Assembly: GCF_900115805.1 (NCBI RefSeq)
Contig: NZ_FOXU01000007.1
Coordinates: 62,001 to 126,000 of the forward strand
DNA length: 64,000 nucleotides
Origin: Psychrobacillus psychrotolerans
Lineage (GTDB): Bacteria; Bacillota; Bacilli; Bacillales_A; Planococcaceae
Reading direction: 5' to 3'
Of this stretch, positions 51,980 to 60,682 are shown piece by piece. The translations under genes were made by a program, and so were the position numbers. The notes beneath the pieces are model-generated. The model searched no databases. It saw only the letters and a list, made by a program, of their open reading frames with translations, and was not told where the DNA came from. Positions within the stretch are counted from its first letter, which is position 1; each line of letters starts with the position of its first letter.

Positions 51980-53641
51980 ATGGAATGGGATGTCATAGTA
52001 GTCGGTGCTGGACTAGCAGGACTTGTTGCTACCGCTGAACTTGCGGATGCAGGAAAGAAAGTTTTACTACTGGATCAAGAGCCTGAAGCATCATTTGGAG
52101 GTCAAGCCTGGTGGTCATTTGGAGGATTATTTTTAGTAGATTCCCCAGAACAAAAAAGATTAGGTATTCAGGACTCATATGAACTCGCATGGCAGGATTG
52201 GCTTGGAACAGCTGGGTTCGATCGGGAAGAGGATCAAGATTACTGGGCGTTGAAATGGGCGGAAGCTTATGTTCGGTTTGCAACCGAGGAAAAACGTGAT
52301 TGGCTTCACGCACAGGGTGTTCGATTCTTCCCCGTAGTAGGTTGGGCAGAACGAGGAGGCTATCTTGCAGATGGACATGGAAACTCAGTACCAAGGTTTC
52401 ATATCGTATGGGGTACCGGACCTGCTATTGTGAAACCTTTTGAAACTCGTGTTCGAGCTGCCATGTCCAAAGGAAATGTAGAATATAAACCGCGACACCA
52501 AGTAGACGAACTGGTCATGGACAATGGAAAGGTCATTGGTGTGAGTGGTTCATTATTGACTCCTAGTTCTGCTGGTCGTGGAGAACCAAGCCCAAGAGAT
52601 GTGGTTGGCCATTTTCAATATGTAGCTAAGTACGTAATGGTAACGAGTGGTGGAATTGGCGCTAACCACGAACTGGTAAGAGAAAACTGGCCTTCACGGC
52701 TTGGGGAACCTCCCAAACGTATGATTTCTGGAGTGCCAGAACACGTGGATGGACGAATGCTTGCCATTACAGAGAAAGCTGGTGGTCGCTTAGTAAATAA
52801 GGATCGCATGTGGCATTATACAGAAGGTATTAAAAACTGGAATCCAATCTGGCCACTTCATGGAATACGTATATTGCCAGGCCCATCCTCGATCTGGTTA
52901 GATGCCACAGGGCAACGATTCTCTGCTCCAAACTTCCCTGGTTTTGATACTTTAGGAACGTTAGAGGCTATCCAAAGAACTGGGTATGACTACTCTTGGT
53001 TTATACTTACCGAGAAAATTATTGAAAAAGAATTTGCCCTTTCAGGATCTGAGCAAAATCCAGATTTAACGGGGAAAAGTATCAAACAGGTTTTGAAGCG
53101 AATTTTACCAGGACCCACTGCTCCAGTGAAGGCCTTCATGGAAAATGGAGAAGATTTCATAGTATCTAACAATTTATCCGACCTAGTAGATGGGATGAAT
53201 AAAATTACTGGCGATAATCTCTTAAACTTGGAACATATTGAGAACCAACTACTAGCTAGAGACCGTGAAATGGATAATAAATTTACAAAAGATCTTCAAG
53301 TAACGGCTCTTCGAGGAGCTCGAAACTATATAGGTGATAAATTAATACGTGTAGCATCTCCCCATAAATTATTAGATCCTAAAAATGGTCCTTTAATTGC
53401 TGTTCGGTTAAATATTGTGACTAGGAAAACACTTGGTGGATTGCAAACTGATCTCGACGGCCGGGTACTAAATGATAAAGGACTTGCCGTCCCTGGGCTT
53501 TATGCAGCCGGTGAAGTAACTGGCTTTGGTGGAGGAGGAGTTCATGGGTATCGCTCTTTAGAAGGGACATTTTTAGGTGGTTGTATCTTTACAGGAAGAG
53601 AAGCAGGAAGGGCCTTGGTTCGTAGCCTAAATCAAACTTAA
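51980..53641 (+). CDS. FAD-binding dehydrogenase (fumarate reductase/KsdD-like)
   Basis: 553-residue flavoprotein. N-terminal dinucleotide motif VVGAGLAGLVATAELADAG, then the GG doublet SFGGQAWWSFGG. C-terminal ATP/FAD closure APGLYAAGEVTGFGGGGVHG-type motif (PGLYAAGEVTGFGGGG). Family name FAD-binding dehydrogenase; many are annotated as 3-ketosteroid dehydrogenase, but substrate is unknown here. Single gene. Confidence 0.9.
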   Translation: MEWDVIVVGAGLAGLVATAELADAGKKVLLLDQEPEASFGGQAWWSFGGLFLVDSPEQKRLGIQDSYELAWQDWLGTAGFDREEDQDYWALKWAEAYVRFATEEKRDWLHAQGVRFFPVVGWAERGGYLADGHGNSVPRFHIVWGTGPAIVKPFETRVRAAMSKGNVEYKPRHQVDELVMDNGKVIGVSGSLLTPSSAGRGEPSPRDVVGHFQYVAKYVMVTSGGIGANHELVRENWPSRLGEPPKRMISGVPEHVDGRMLAITEKAGGRLVNKDRMWHYTEGIKNWNPIWPLHGIRILPGPSSIWLDATGQRFSAPNFPGFDTLGTLEAIQRTGYDYSWFILTEKIIEKEFALSGSEQNPDLTGKSIKQVLKRILPGPTAPVKAFMENGEDFIVSNNLSDLVDGMNKITGDNLLNLEHIENQLLARDREMDNKFTKDLQVTALRGARNYIGDKLIRVASPHKLLDPKNGPLIAVRLNIVTRKTLGGLQTDLDGRVLNDKGLAVPGLYAAGEVTGFGGGGVHGYRSLEGTFLGGCIFTGREAGRALVRSLNQT

Positions 53642-53717
53642 CTCGATTACTGAAGTTTCCTAATCTGAAATAGTTACGGACGACATGCGTTGTATATCCA
53701 TGTCGTCTTTAACCAAT

Positions 53718-54518
53718 TTACCGTAAGTATTTGTATATTTCTTCTCCAATTTGAGCAAGAATTCGTTTCGAAAGTAAATCATCTTCATCCTTTGATAAAA
53801 CCGTTGCAATTAACTTTCGATTCCCTACATAAAAGATTCCAGCGTCGTGACGTGTTCCAGGAATCCATCCAGTCTTATTGGCTAACTCCCATGGCGTCAT
53901 CCCATAATCAAAATTAGAGTATGGAGACGGTAACCTTTCAGGTAAACAATCACGTACCTGTTGTTTCTTCATCACTTCTACCATTTGACGGCTTGCTTTA
54001 CCACTCACTAAATCTCCCATAGCCATCTTATGTAAAAGTATAGCTATATCCGCTGCTGCTATCCGATTAGCACCTTTGGGATTAGACTTACTCAACATGA
54101 GCTTGTTATAAAAAGTACTATATACCATTCCTGCTTCCTTCATAGAATTTTGGATATCGTCAACTCCTACAAGGTCGATTAGTAGATTAGTTGCCGTATT
54201 ATCACTTTGAATAATCATCAGCATTATGACGTCTTGAAGGGGAAGAGATAATCCTGGAGTAAAATGTTGCAATACACCAGAACCTCCCACATACTCTTTT
54301 TCATTGAGGATGATTAAGTCCATTAAAGACAAGTCTCCTCGGTCCACTGCTCTATAAACTGAGGCCATGATTGGTACCTTAATGACGCTTGCCGCATAAA
54401 AAAGCTCCTGTTCATTATGAAACCATTTCTCCCCTGAATTTAAGTCCTCTAAGACGATTCCCCAAGTGCCTTTTGACTGTTCTACGAGTTTTTGTACCTC
54501 GCTCACAAGCTCTTCCAA
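53718..54518 (-). CDS. Class A beta-lactamase-like serine hydrolase
   Basis: 266 residues. SxxK in YAASVIKVPIM, SDN in IIQSDNTATN, KTG in ANKTGWIPG. The omega-loop ExxLN with the catalytic Glu166 of true beta-lactamases is not evident, and there is no signal peptide. It therefore is probably not a secreted resistance enzyme; likely a D-Ala-D-Ala peptidase or esterase-like hydrolase. Single gene. Confidence 0.8.
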   Translation of the reverse strand: MEELVSEVQKLVEQSKGTWGIVLEDLNSGEKWFHNEQELFYAASVIKVPIMASVYRAVDRGDLSLMDLIILNEKEYVGGSGVLQHFTPGLSLPLQDVIMLMIIQSDNTATNLLIDLVGVDDIQNSMKEAGMVYSTFYNKLMLSKSNPKGANRIAAADIAILLHKMAMGDLVSGKASRQMVEVMKKQQVRDCLPERLPSPYSNFDYGMTPWELANKTGWIPGTRHDAGIFYVGNRKLIATVLSKDEDDLLSKRILAQIGEEIYKYLR

Positions 54519-54700
54519 AATTCTTCCCCCCTATAGAAAATCTATTTATTTTATTATAGACTAACACTTGTTTGAATATTACATTAATTATAAACTATAA
54601 AAAGCAAATAGATTTATAGATTTACAATAAAGCTCGGTTTTAACTTTCTATCAACTGAATATTAAATTTTTTATGTTATAGTAAAAGAACAATTGAATAA

Positions 54701-54912
54701 TGTGTAGACTTAGGTGTTCGTTTACAAAAGTAAATGAACTTAAAAGGGAAGTCGGTGAAAAACCGACGCTGTCCCGCAACTGTAAATGGGAGCAATTCTA
54801 CTATATCCACTGTATGTCATTATGGGAAGGATAGAAAAGCGATGACCATGAGCCAGGAGACCTGCCTATTTCAAGTACACACCAAAAACCTACGCGGATA
54901 GGGGGTGTTAAG
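54701..54912 (+). ncRNA. Cobalamin (B12) riboswitch
   Basis: The conserved set is present: AAAAGGGAAGTCGGTGAAAAACCGACGCTGTCCCGCAACTGTAA, then GGGAAGG, GATGACCATGAGCCAGGAGACCTGCC (B12 box). P1 GTGT-ACTT pairs with AAGT-ACAC. After the aptamer, ACACC and CCTA can pair with TAGG and GTGT around the AGGGGG ribosome site, so translation of whatever follows could be masked. Its target is unclear. The -10 TATAGT is at 54677. Confidence 0.95.
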
Positions 54913-54919
54913 TGCAGCT

Positions 54920-55051
54920 ATGAACAAGCAAATGCTTGAAATTGCTGTCGTACGAAAAAGCGCAATGAAAACACTGGAGATATTGACTCTTTTCAGTGTG
55001 TATTTTGTTACGTTTCAAACGTCTCGACAACAACCAATCATATCCAACTAG
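54920..55051 (+). CDS. 43-residue small ORF behind the B12 riboswitch
   Basis: MNKQMLEIAVVRKSAMKTLEILTLFSVYFVTFQTSRQQ. One possible short membrane segment (LEILTLFSVYFVTF). The AGGGGG site is 13 bases upstream, which is far; a GTG five bases earlier in-frame with the site is too close. The stop overlaps the next terminator. I do not recognise it. It may be the riboswitch target or a decayed gene remnant. Confidence 0.3.
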   Translation: MNKQMLEIAVVRKSAMKTLEILTLFSVYFVTFQTSRQQPIISN

Positions 55052-55081
55052 CATCTTCTTTTAAAAGAGGATGCTTTTTTA
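55050..55081 (+). terminator. Terminator of the B12 riboswitch unit
   Basis: AGCATCTTCTTTT/AAAAGAGGATGCT stem, then TTTTTT. It may be part of the riboswitch platform or end the small transcript. Confidence 0.75.
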
Positions 55082-55103
55082 TGTTGAAGAAAGGAATGTT
55101 GAA

Positions 55104-55331
55104 ATGACTATCGGCACGAAAGAAGATTATATAAATAGATTTAAAAATGTATTAATGACTAATAATATTGGAAGCTCATCCATTTCACTGGATTTGATAT
55201 TTGAAGCCTTTGGAAAAGAAATTGATACTATCTCAGAAATACACGAACAAGACAAAACTATATATGTACTCAATTTACAAAAAGCATATAAACAAATTAA
55301 AGGTGAGATTTCAGGAATGAAAGAAGATTAA
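55104..55331 (+). CDS. 75-residue protein, unknown
   Basis: MTIGTKEDYINRFKNVLMTNNIGSSS and the rest is helical and charged; no membrane segment or cysteine. AAAGGAATGTTGAA precedes the ATG, 23 bases after the terminator T run. It may be read only if the terminator is passed, i.e. it could be B12-controlled. Family not recognised. Confidence 0.6.
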   Translation: MTIGTKEDYINRFKNVLMTNNIGSSSISLDLIFEAFGKEIDTISEIHEQDKTIYVLNLQKAYKQIKGEISGMKED

Positions 55332-55333
55332 AT

Positions 55334-55371
55334 AAAAAAAGCGAACCGATTTTAATCGGTTCACTTTTTTA
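55334..55371. terminator. Bidirectional terminator between two small genes
   Basis: AAAAAGCGAACCGATT/ATCGGTTCACTTTTT with a short loop and one mismatch. Confidence 0.8.
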
Positions 55372-55545
55372 TAGGTCTTGATAGTCTCTTTGAAATTTAC
55401 CGCCGTCTTTTACTTCAGAATGATAAAGAGCTTTTAAAGCAAAGCTTTTCTCTAAATCATGCTCCTTCATAACCTCTTTTAAACGTTTGCTTAACTCTGG
55501 GCTATATTTCACTAGTTCTTCCATTTTCGATTTCGAATATTGCAT
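55369..55545 (-). CDS. 58-residue charged helical protein, unknown
   Basis: MQYSKSKMEELVKYSPELSK and on to a basic/aromatic end (KFQRDYQDL). It is predicted to be mostly helical, with no membrane segment. AAAGG lies eight bases upstream. Small proteins of this type occur in Bacillales genomes; I do not recognise this one. Confidence 0.55.
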   Translation of the reverse strand: MQYSKSKMEELVKYSPELSKRLKEVMKEHDLEKSFALKALYHSEVKDGGKFQRDYQDL

Positions 55546-55643
55546 GAATTGTACCTTCTTTCTACGTTGTTAGTCTATCTAGTATAGCACTGATACAGGT
55601 GTTTTCGCCCTAATTTGCTATAATTAAGTTCAGAGGTGAGTAC

Positions 55644-57569
55644 ATGCACAAAACTATTGGAATTCTTGCACATGTAGATGCTGGAAAAACTACTTTTTCA
55701 GAGCAACTGCTTTACCATACAAATACCATTAGACATAGAGGACGAGTGGACCACCAAGACTCGTTTCTTGATAGTCATACTATAGAGAAAAATAGAGGAA
55801 TTACTATATTTGCCGATCAAGGAATCTTTACCTACAACAATTCTACCTACTATATTATCGATACTCCGGGACACGTCGATTTTTCTCCAGAAATGGAACG
55901 TGCTATCCAAGTGATGGACTATGCCATCATTATTATTAGTGCTGTAGACGGCATTGAAGGACATACGGAAACTGTTTGGCAATTACTGCGAAAACACCAT
56001 GTCCCTACCTTTTTCTTTATCAATAAAACCGATTATGAAGGCACGGATCCAACAAGCGTTCTTGCTGAAATTCGCTCCACCTTATCAGAAAATGTGTGTG
56101 ATATAACGACATCTTTTGACGAAGAACTAATTGAATTTCTTGCAGAGCGAGATGAAGTTCTCTTAGAAACTTATATGGACAGTGGATTCGATAAAGACTT
56201 ATGGACACAAACGCTTCAACAAATGGTGAAAGAAAACAAAATCTTTCCTTGTGCTAGTGGTTCAGCATTGAAAGATATAGGTATTGTCGAATTTCTAGAA
56301 AAACTAGATTCGTTAACAACTACTTCCTATAAATCAGACGATGTATTTGCAGCGCAGGTTTATAAGATAAGACACGATGAAAGTGGGAATCGTGTTACCT
56401 ATTTGAAGTTAGTGAATGGGACATTGAAAGTACGCGACAGTGTGACTTACAATGAACAAACTGAAAAAATAACGCAAATCCGCCAATATAGCGGCAATAA
56501 ATTTAAAACTACAGATCAGGCTATAGCAGGTGAACTAGTAGCTGTTACTGGCTTAACAAATGCCTCCATTGGGGATGGGCTCGGTGTATTCGCCCAGAAA
56601 ACTGAATTTGATATGATTCCAACGTTAAAATCTAAAGTACTCTTTGATGCTTCTATACATGTAAAGGAAGTATTACGTTGCTTTAAATTATTAGATGCAG
56701 AAGACCCTTCTTTACGTATCTTTTGGGATGAGTACTTTCAAGAAATACACGTCCATGTAATGGGAGTTATTCAACTAGAAGTACTCGAACAAATTGTTTT
56801 GGAGCGTTTTGGTTTCCACGTATCTTTTGGAGAGCCTAAAATTCTATACAAAGAAACTATTGGTAACTCCGTACATGGATATGGTCATTTTGAACCTTTA
56901 AGACACTATGCAGAAGTGCATTTACTAATCGAGTCTGCTGCAAGAAATAGTGGAATTACCTTTTCAAATATATGTCATGCGAATGATCTATCGACAGGCA
57001 ACCAAAACTTAGTGAAGCACCACCTTTTCGAAAGAGATCATCACGGTTTACTAACAGGCTCCACCTTAACTGATGTGAAAATTACTTTACTCACAGGACG
57101 CGGACATAATGAGCATACACACGGTGGAGATTTTCGAGAAGCAACCTACCGTGCACTTCGGCAAGGTCTGGAAAAAGCGGAAAATATACTTTTAGAGCCA
57201 TTTTATGATTTTACGATTAAAGTAAATATGGACTTAATCGGTCGAATACTCTCTGATATCCAACAAGCAGCAGGAACCTTTGAACCTCCAGAAAATAGTG
57301 GAGATAATGTTTTCATAAAAGGAAGAGTACCCGTAGCGACCTTTATGAATTACAGTACGACATTCGCATCTTTTACCCATGGCAAGGGATCTCTTAGCTT
57401 AGTTTATGGAGGATACGATCGCTGTCATAATACTGAGGAGATAATTGACACACTTGGTTATAACAAAGAAGCAGACCCTGAGTATACGTCTACATCTATT
57501 TTCTGCGCTAAAGGAAAAGGATATCCTGTCTACTGGCATGAGGCGGAAGCAGCTATGCATTGCCTATAA
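55644..57569 (+). CDS. TetM-like ribosomal protection GTPase
   Basis: 641-residue translational GTPase of the TetM/EF-G-like group: ILAHVDAGKTTFSEQLL (P-loop), RGITIFADQG, DTPGHVDF and FFINKTD (G4). The later beta-barrel and EF-G-like C-terminal domain are shown by KILYKETIGNSVHGYGHFEPLRHYAEVHL and GRGHNEHTHGGDFREATYRAL. Its C-terminus is shorter than TetM's. Whether it confers tetracycline tolerance or has another ribosome role is unclear. Own ribosome site AGAGGTGAG. Confidence 0.88.
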   Translation: MHKTIGILAHVDAGKTTFSEQLLYHTNTIRHRGRVDHQDSFLDSHTIEKNRGITIFADQGIFTYNNSTYYIIDTPGHVDFSPEMERAIQVMDYAIIIISAVDGIEGHTETVWQLLRKHHVPTFFFINKTDYEGTDPTSVLAEIRSTLSENVCDITTSFDEELIEFLAERDEVLLETYMDSGFDKDLWTQTLQQMVKENKIFPCASGSALKDIGIVEFLEKLDSLTTTSYKSDDVFAAQVYKIRHDESGNRVTYLKLVNGTLKVRDSVTYNEQTEKITQIRQYSGNKFKTTDQAIAGELVAVTGLTNASIGDGLGVFAQKTEFDMIPTLKSKVLFDASIHVKEVLRCFKLLDAEDPSLRIFWDEYFQEIHVHVMGVIQLEVLEQIVLERFGFHVSFGEPKILYKETIGNSVHGYGHFEPLRHYAEVHLLIESAARNSGITFSNICHANDLSTGNQNLVKHHLFERDHHGLLTGSTLTDVKITLLTGRGHNEHTHGGDFREATYRALRQGLEKAENILLEPFYDFTIKVNMDLIGRILSDIQQAAGTFEPPENSGDNVFIKGRVPVATFMNYSTTFASFTHGKGSLSLVYGGYDRCHNTEEIIDTLGYNKEADPEYTSTSIFCAKGKGYPVYWHEAEAAMHCL

Positions 57570-57617
57570 TTTTAAGAAAGAATAGTTAATGATTGCTACA
57601 AAGAAAATAGGAACTAC

Positions 57618-57699
57618 CGCACAATACGAAAAACAGTTCGAACACCAGTAGAGACAGTATGGGACATACTAGCAGATAACGAGAAACTGAAACAATGGA
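57618..57699 (+). pseudogene. Fragment of an SRPBCC-family gene
   Basis: An in-frame stretch reads RTIRKTVRTPVETVWDILAD followed by NEKLKQWK, the N-terminal pattern of SRPBCC/Aha1-type proteins. There is no start codon, and the frame runs into the terminator and stops. About 27 codons remain of a normal 130-150, so it is a relic. Confidence 0.6.
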
Positions 57700-57700
57700 A

Positions 57701-57730
57701 AACACTCCACTATAAGCGGAGTGTTTTATA
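57701..57730. terminator. Bidirectional terminator
   Basis: AACACTCC/GGAGTGTT stem with A and T tracts; serves the TetM-like and the methyltransferase genes. Confidence 0.75.
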
Positions 57731-57731
57731 T

Positions 57732-58340
57732 TTAATCTAATCGGAAAACTAAAAACCGTTCATTATTATTTTCATCATATAAACCAGGAAGGCGAATCTC
57801 CTTCCATAATTCAAATACTGTTTGAATTTCGAGAAAGTGACTATATTCTGAGGTTGGATAGTAGAGAATGACATCCACAGAGCGAGGATGGTCTTCAACT
57901 GACCGTAGGATATTATCTATAACTTTTTGAAAAATTTGCAAAGAAAACGGATTAAAAAAGTAAAATCGATTATCTTCCTTTTCTATGTCATACCCTTCTG
58001 CAAATATATGTTCAAACTGAATCGAAGCTCTTGAACTTTTAGCACGCTCCATATATTTAGCTAAGTTCTCCATTGCCTCCTGATAGAGTTGGCCATTCAT
58101 TTCTACCCCAACCGCTGAAGCATGCAAATGGTGATAAACGTAAAATGGGAACCTCCCCTTGCCACATCCAAAATCTACAAAGCGATCTGTTGATTTCCAC
58201 TCGTCATATTCGTCAAAAAGAATCTCCAATGCGGAATATGGGGTCGCTTCGTATCGATTATAATGAGACGATTGGTGCTGCCATTCTCTTACACCTTCTG
58301 TCTTAATACGTAGTAATCTGTCATGATCTTGTTCTTTCAC
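57732..58340 (-). CDS. Class I SAM-dependent methyltransferase
   Basis: 202 residues with motif I FVDFGCGKGRFPFYV and acidic loop VGVEMN. HHLHASAVGVEMNGQL is the ribose-binding region. Substrate unknown; it resembles small-molecule or lipid methylases. ATG of MKEQDHDRL is taken. Lies next to the CapA-type gene on the same strand, 15 bases apart. Confidence 0.8.
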   Translation of the reverse strand: MKEQDHDRLLRIKTEGVREWQHQSSHYNRYEATPYSALEILFDEYDEWKSTDRFVDFGCGKGRFPFYVYHHLHASAVGVEMNGQLYQEAMENLAKYMERAKSSRASIQFEHIFAEGYDIEKEDNRFYFFNPFSLQIFQKVIDNILRSVEDHPRSVDVILYYPTSEYSHFLEIQTVFELWKEIRLPGLYDENNNERFLVFRLD

Positions 58341-58355
58341 ACGTTTCCCCCTAAT

Positions 58356-59462
58356 TCACTCTCCTCCAAACACATGCTGCTGCACCCATGCATTTGTTTT
58401 TCCTATTTCACTTTCAACATCTTTTAAAAAGTTAACCGTATAGGGCTCACCTTTTAAAACAGCCGTAGATATAAAGCTAGGATTTTCTAAAGTCATAATT
58501 TGTTTACCATTCACATTTTTCTTTAAAACTTCTATTTTAGCAATTCCACCAATATTAGTATACTCGTCTTTTTGACCAGAAAAAAAGTTTCCTAACGAAT
58601 AAAACACATGTGTTTGATGACCACTTTTCGCCAAAATTTGTTCATATGGTTGGATAACATGGGGATGATGACCGAATATAATATCTGCACCTGCATCTGA
58701 CATGGACCCGGCAAGCTTTTTCTGTGTCTCATTTGCCTCCAGATTATACTCTGCTCCCCAATGGATACTAACTACAACAAAGTCTACCTTTGCTTTTAAT
58801 TCCTTTATTTCTTCTATAATTCGAGTTTCTTCTATTCGGTTCACTAAATAGTCTTTACCAACCGGTGTTTCATGGCTATTAGTCCCGTAGGTATAACCTA
58901 GAAGTCCAAATGATATATTTTCCACATCGAATATCCGATCTGTCTGTTGGTCTACTTCTGATTTAAAAGCACCGATATATGGCATTTCAACCTTTTCCAT
59001 CTGTTGAATTGCTTCTAAGAGTCCCTCTTCCCCTTGATCAAGAGAATGATTATTAGCTATCGATAACACGTCTACACCAATATCTTTTAAATCACTTATA
59101 ATATGAGGTGGACTAGAAAAGTTTGGGTATCCAGATACTCCAAATGTTCTTCCAGCTGGTAGGGATTCTTGATTTGCTATTAACAAATCTATGGATTCTA
59201 ATTCCTGCTGTACAGGAGAAAAGGAAGGAGCAAAGTTTGTATAATTGTAAAGAGGTAAATGGAGTAAGACATCACCAACCATCCCGATTTCTATTTTTTC
59301 TTCCTCATATTCCATATAAAATGTCGAAAATTGTTTCCCGTGGAACTCTTTATTAAAAAGAATAGGTTTCTCTATTTGTAGATTAAAATATAGCAAGATA
59401 GAAATAAGAATGACGAGAAAAGCTGCTAAAGTTTTAATATATACCACCTCCACCTTAATCAT
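58356..59462 (-). CDS. CapA-family metallophosphatase-like protein
   Basis: 368 residues with an N-terminal anchor (TLAAFLVILISILLYFNL), then the CapA/PgsA fold: GMVGDVLLHLP, IANNHSLDQGE, SIHWGAEYN, GHHPHVIQPYE. PgsA-type proteins assist polyglutamate synthesis, but the other pgs genes are not here. The start is uncertain: the ATG lacks a ribosome site, while AAGGTGGAGGTG lies just inside the frame. Confidence 0.85.
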   Translation of the reverse strand: MIKVEVVYIKTLAAFLVILISILLYFNLQIEKPILFNKEFHGKQFSTFYMEYEEEKIEIGMVGDVLLHLPLYNYTNFAPSFSPVQQELESIDLLIANQESLPAGRTFGVSGYPNFSSPPHIISDLKDIGVDVLSIANNHSLDQGEEGLLEAIQQMEKVEMPYIGAFKSEVDQQTDRIFDVENISFGLLGYTYGTNSHETPVGKDYLVNRIEETRIIEEIKELKAKVDFVVVSIHWGAEYNLEANETQKKLAGSMSDAGADIIFGHHPHVIQPYEQILAKSGHQTHVFYSLGNFFSGQKDEYTNIGGIAKIEVLKKNVNGKQIMTLENPSFISTAVLKGEPYTVNFLKDVESEIGKTNAWVQQHVFGGE

Positions 59463-59601
59463 TCTCTACAATATCGTTGCTTATACCAAATAATTTATAT
59501 ATATTTATTAGTATATTAGCTGCTATCTATTCTCAACGCTTTGCTTTCATAATATACAAGACAGCTTACTTTAATATACATATTTGTAGCTGAAGAGAGT
59601 A

Positions 59602-60072
59602 CTTGTTTGAATGTGTACAGGCTATCGAAAACCAAAAATACCACAACTTCGAGTTAGTAATTGTCATTGATGGCGCAAACGATCAAAAGGTACTCCATCA
59701 TTCACCGTATCTTCAATAAAGGGATAGCATACTCTAGATTGTGCCCTACTTACTTGGATATCAAGTGATAATATACAATGGCCAAACTTTCTTGAAAGGT
59801 TAGTAGCAACGATGAAGAATGCTACTCCCGATACAGTTTTAGTATACTCACTTCGAGATATAAATAACACTTGGTATCCTGCCCTTACTGAAATGATGAA
59901 ACGACCAAAAGAAGAAGTTATGTTAACTTGCTTTATTTTTCACTAGAGAAGCATATGAACAAGCCGATGGTTATGACCCTAAATATGGACTAGCTGACTA
60001 TGATTTGGGATAAGATTAATGCCTCTTGGTGAATTTTTATTTTTTCCAGAACCATTATGGATTATCGTTTAA
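59602..60072 (+). pseudogene. Decayed family 2 glycosyltransferase
   Basis: Three fragments in order, joined by stops and shifts: CVQAIENQKYHNFELVIVIDGANDQ (N-terminal GT2 core), then WPNFLERLVATMKNATPDTV and on to VYSLRDINNTWYP, then TREAYEQADGYDPKYGLADYDLG and MPLGEFLFFPEPLWI. The DxD region is lost. No start codon with ribosome site. It looks recent enough to be read. Confidence 0.75.
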
Positions 60073-60298
60073 ATGGGAAATATTCATTAACAACAATAAT
60101 AGCCTCTGAGAAGCTACTATTTCTCAAAAGTATGTCTGCAAGTATAGACCATAGAAGAAAAAACGGTGATATTCCGAAGGTTATTGTTATTATTACGGCC
60201 TGTAACCATGGAATTATATACAAAGTTTCTAAATAGGCAAGCAAAAGCGGATAAAAAACCCAATTCTTAGAAAAGAAAGTATGAGTATAGCCACTCAT
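60062..60298 (-). CDS. Doubtful 78-residue hydrophobic ORF
   Basis: MSGYTHTFFSKNWVFYPLLL then several hydrophobic stretches. Weak AGGAAA precedes the ATG. The start lies in a perfect terminator hairpin for the plus strand and the 3' end overlaps the glycosyltransferase relic, so this is probably not a real gene. Confidence 0.2.
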   Translation of the reverse strand: MSGYTHTFFSKNWVFYPLLLAYLETLYIIPWLQAVIITITFGISPFFLLWSILADILLRNSSFSEAIIVVNEYFPFKR

Positions 60299-60305
60299 AC
60301 TTTTT
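60276..60305 (+). terminator. Strong terminator after the glycosyltransferase relic
   Basis: GTATGAGT/ACTCATAC stem, 6-base loop, then TTTTT; outlived the gene it served. Confidence 0.75.
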
Positions 60306-60337
60306 CCTATTTAAATATGCGATAACAGTGTAAACGC

Positions 60338-60368
60338 AAAAAAGAGGCTACATTTAAAAAACAGCCTC
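60338..60368 (-). terminator. Orphan terminator on the minus strand
   Basis: GAGGCT/AGCCTC with a T run on the minus strand but no gene ending here. Confidence 0.5.
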
Positions 60369-60544
60369 GTAATACCACTTATTTGCAAGGAGCATTTAGT
60401 TTAACAACATTAATTCTTCTCTATTGTACTTCAGTTATTTACATTCTCCTTTCAATAGCAATCTAATTCTAACTAACTAGTTTTTTAAAAAAGGTTAATA
60501 ATTTCTTGATACTTGTTTTATTAGTGACAATAAGTTTTCTTTTA

Positions 60545-60572
60545 TTTACAATTTGATCTGAAAGAGTATAAT
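60545..60572 (+). promoter_or_regulatory. Promoter of the tat genes
   Basis: TTTACA, 16 bases, TATAAT, about 110 bases before tatC. Confidence 0.6.
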
Positions 60573-60682
60573 GTGGGATGGTACAAAAGAACATTTACTG
60601 GGTATAATGGATTGCAGACAGGTGCTGCGAGTAGTATATTAACAAGCTTCACTTTATTTGAGAAAATGGGGTGGTATCAGAA

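Noticed and set aside
60062-60298. 78-residue minus ORF as a real membrane protein
   Set aside because: Starts inside a plus-strand terminator hairpin and overlaps a decayed gene; listed only at low confidence.
60573-60682. T-box leader before tatC
   Set aside because: A GC hairpin and a GGTGCTGCG stretch looked suggestive, but no T-box sequence or specifier loop is present.
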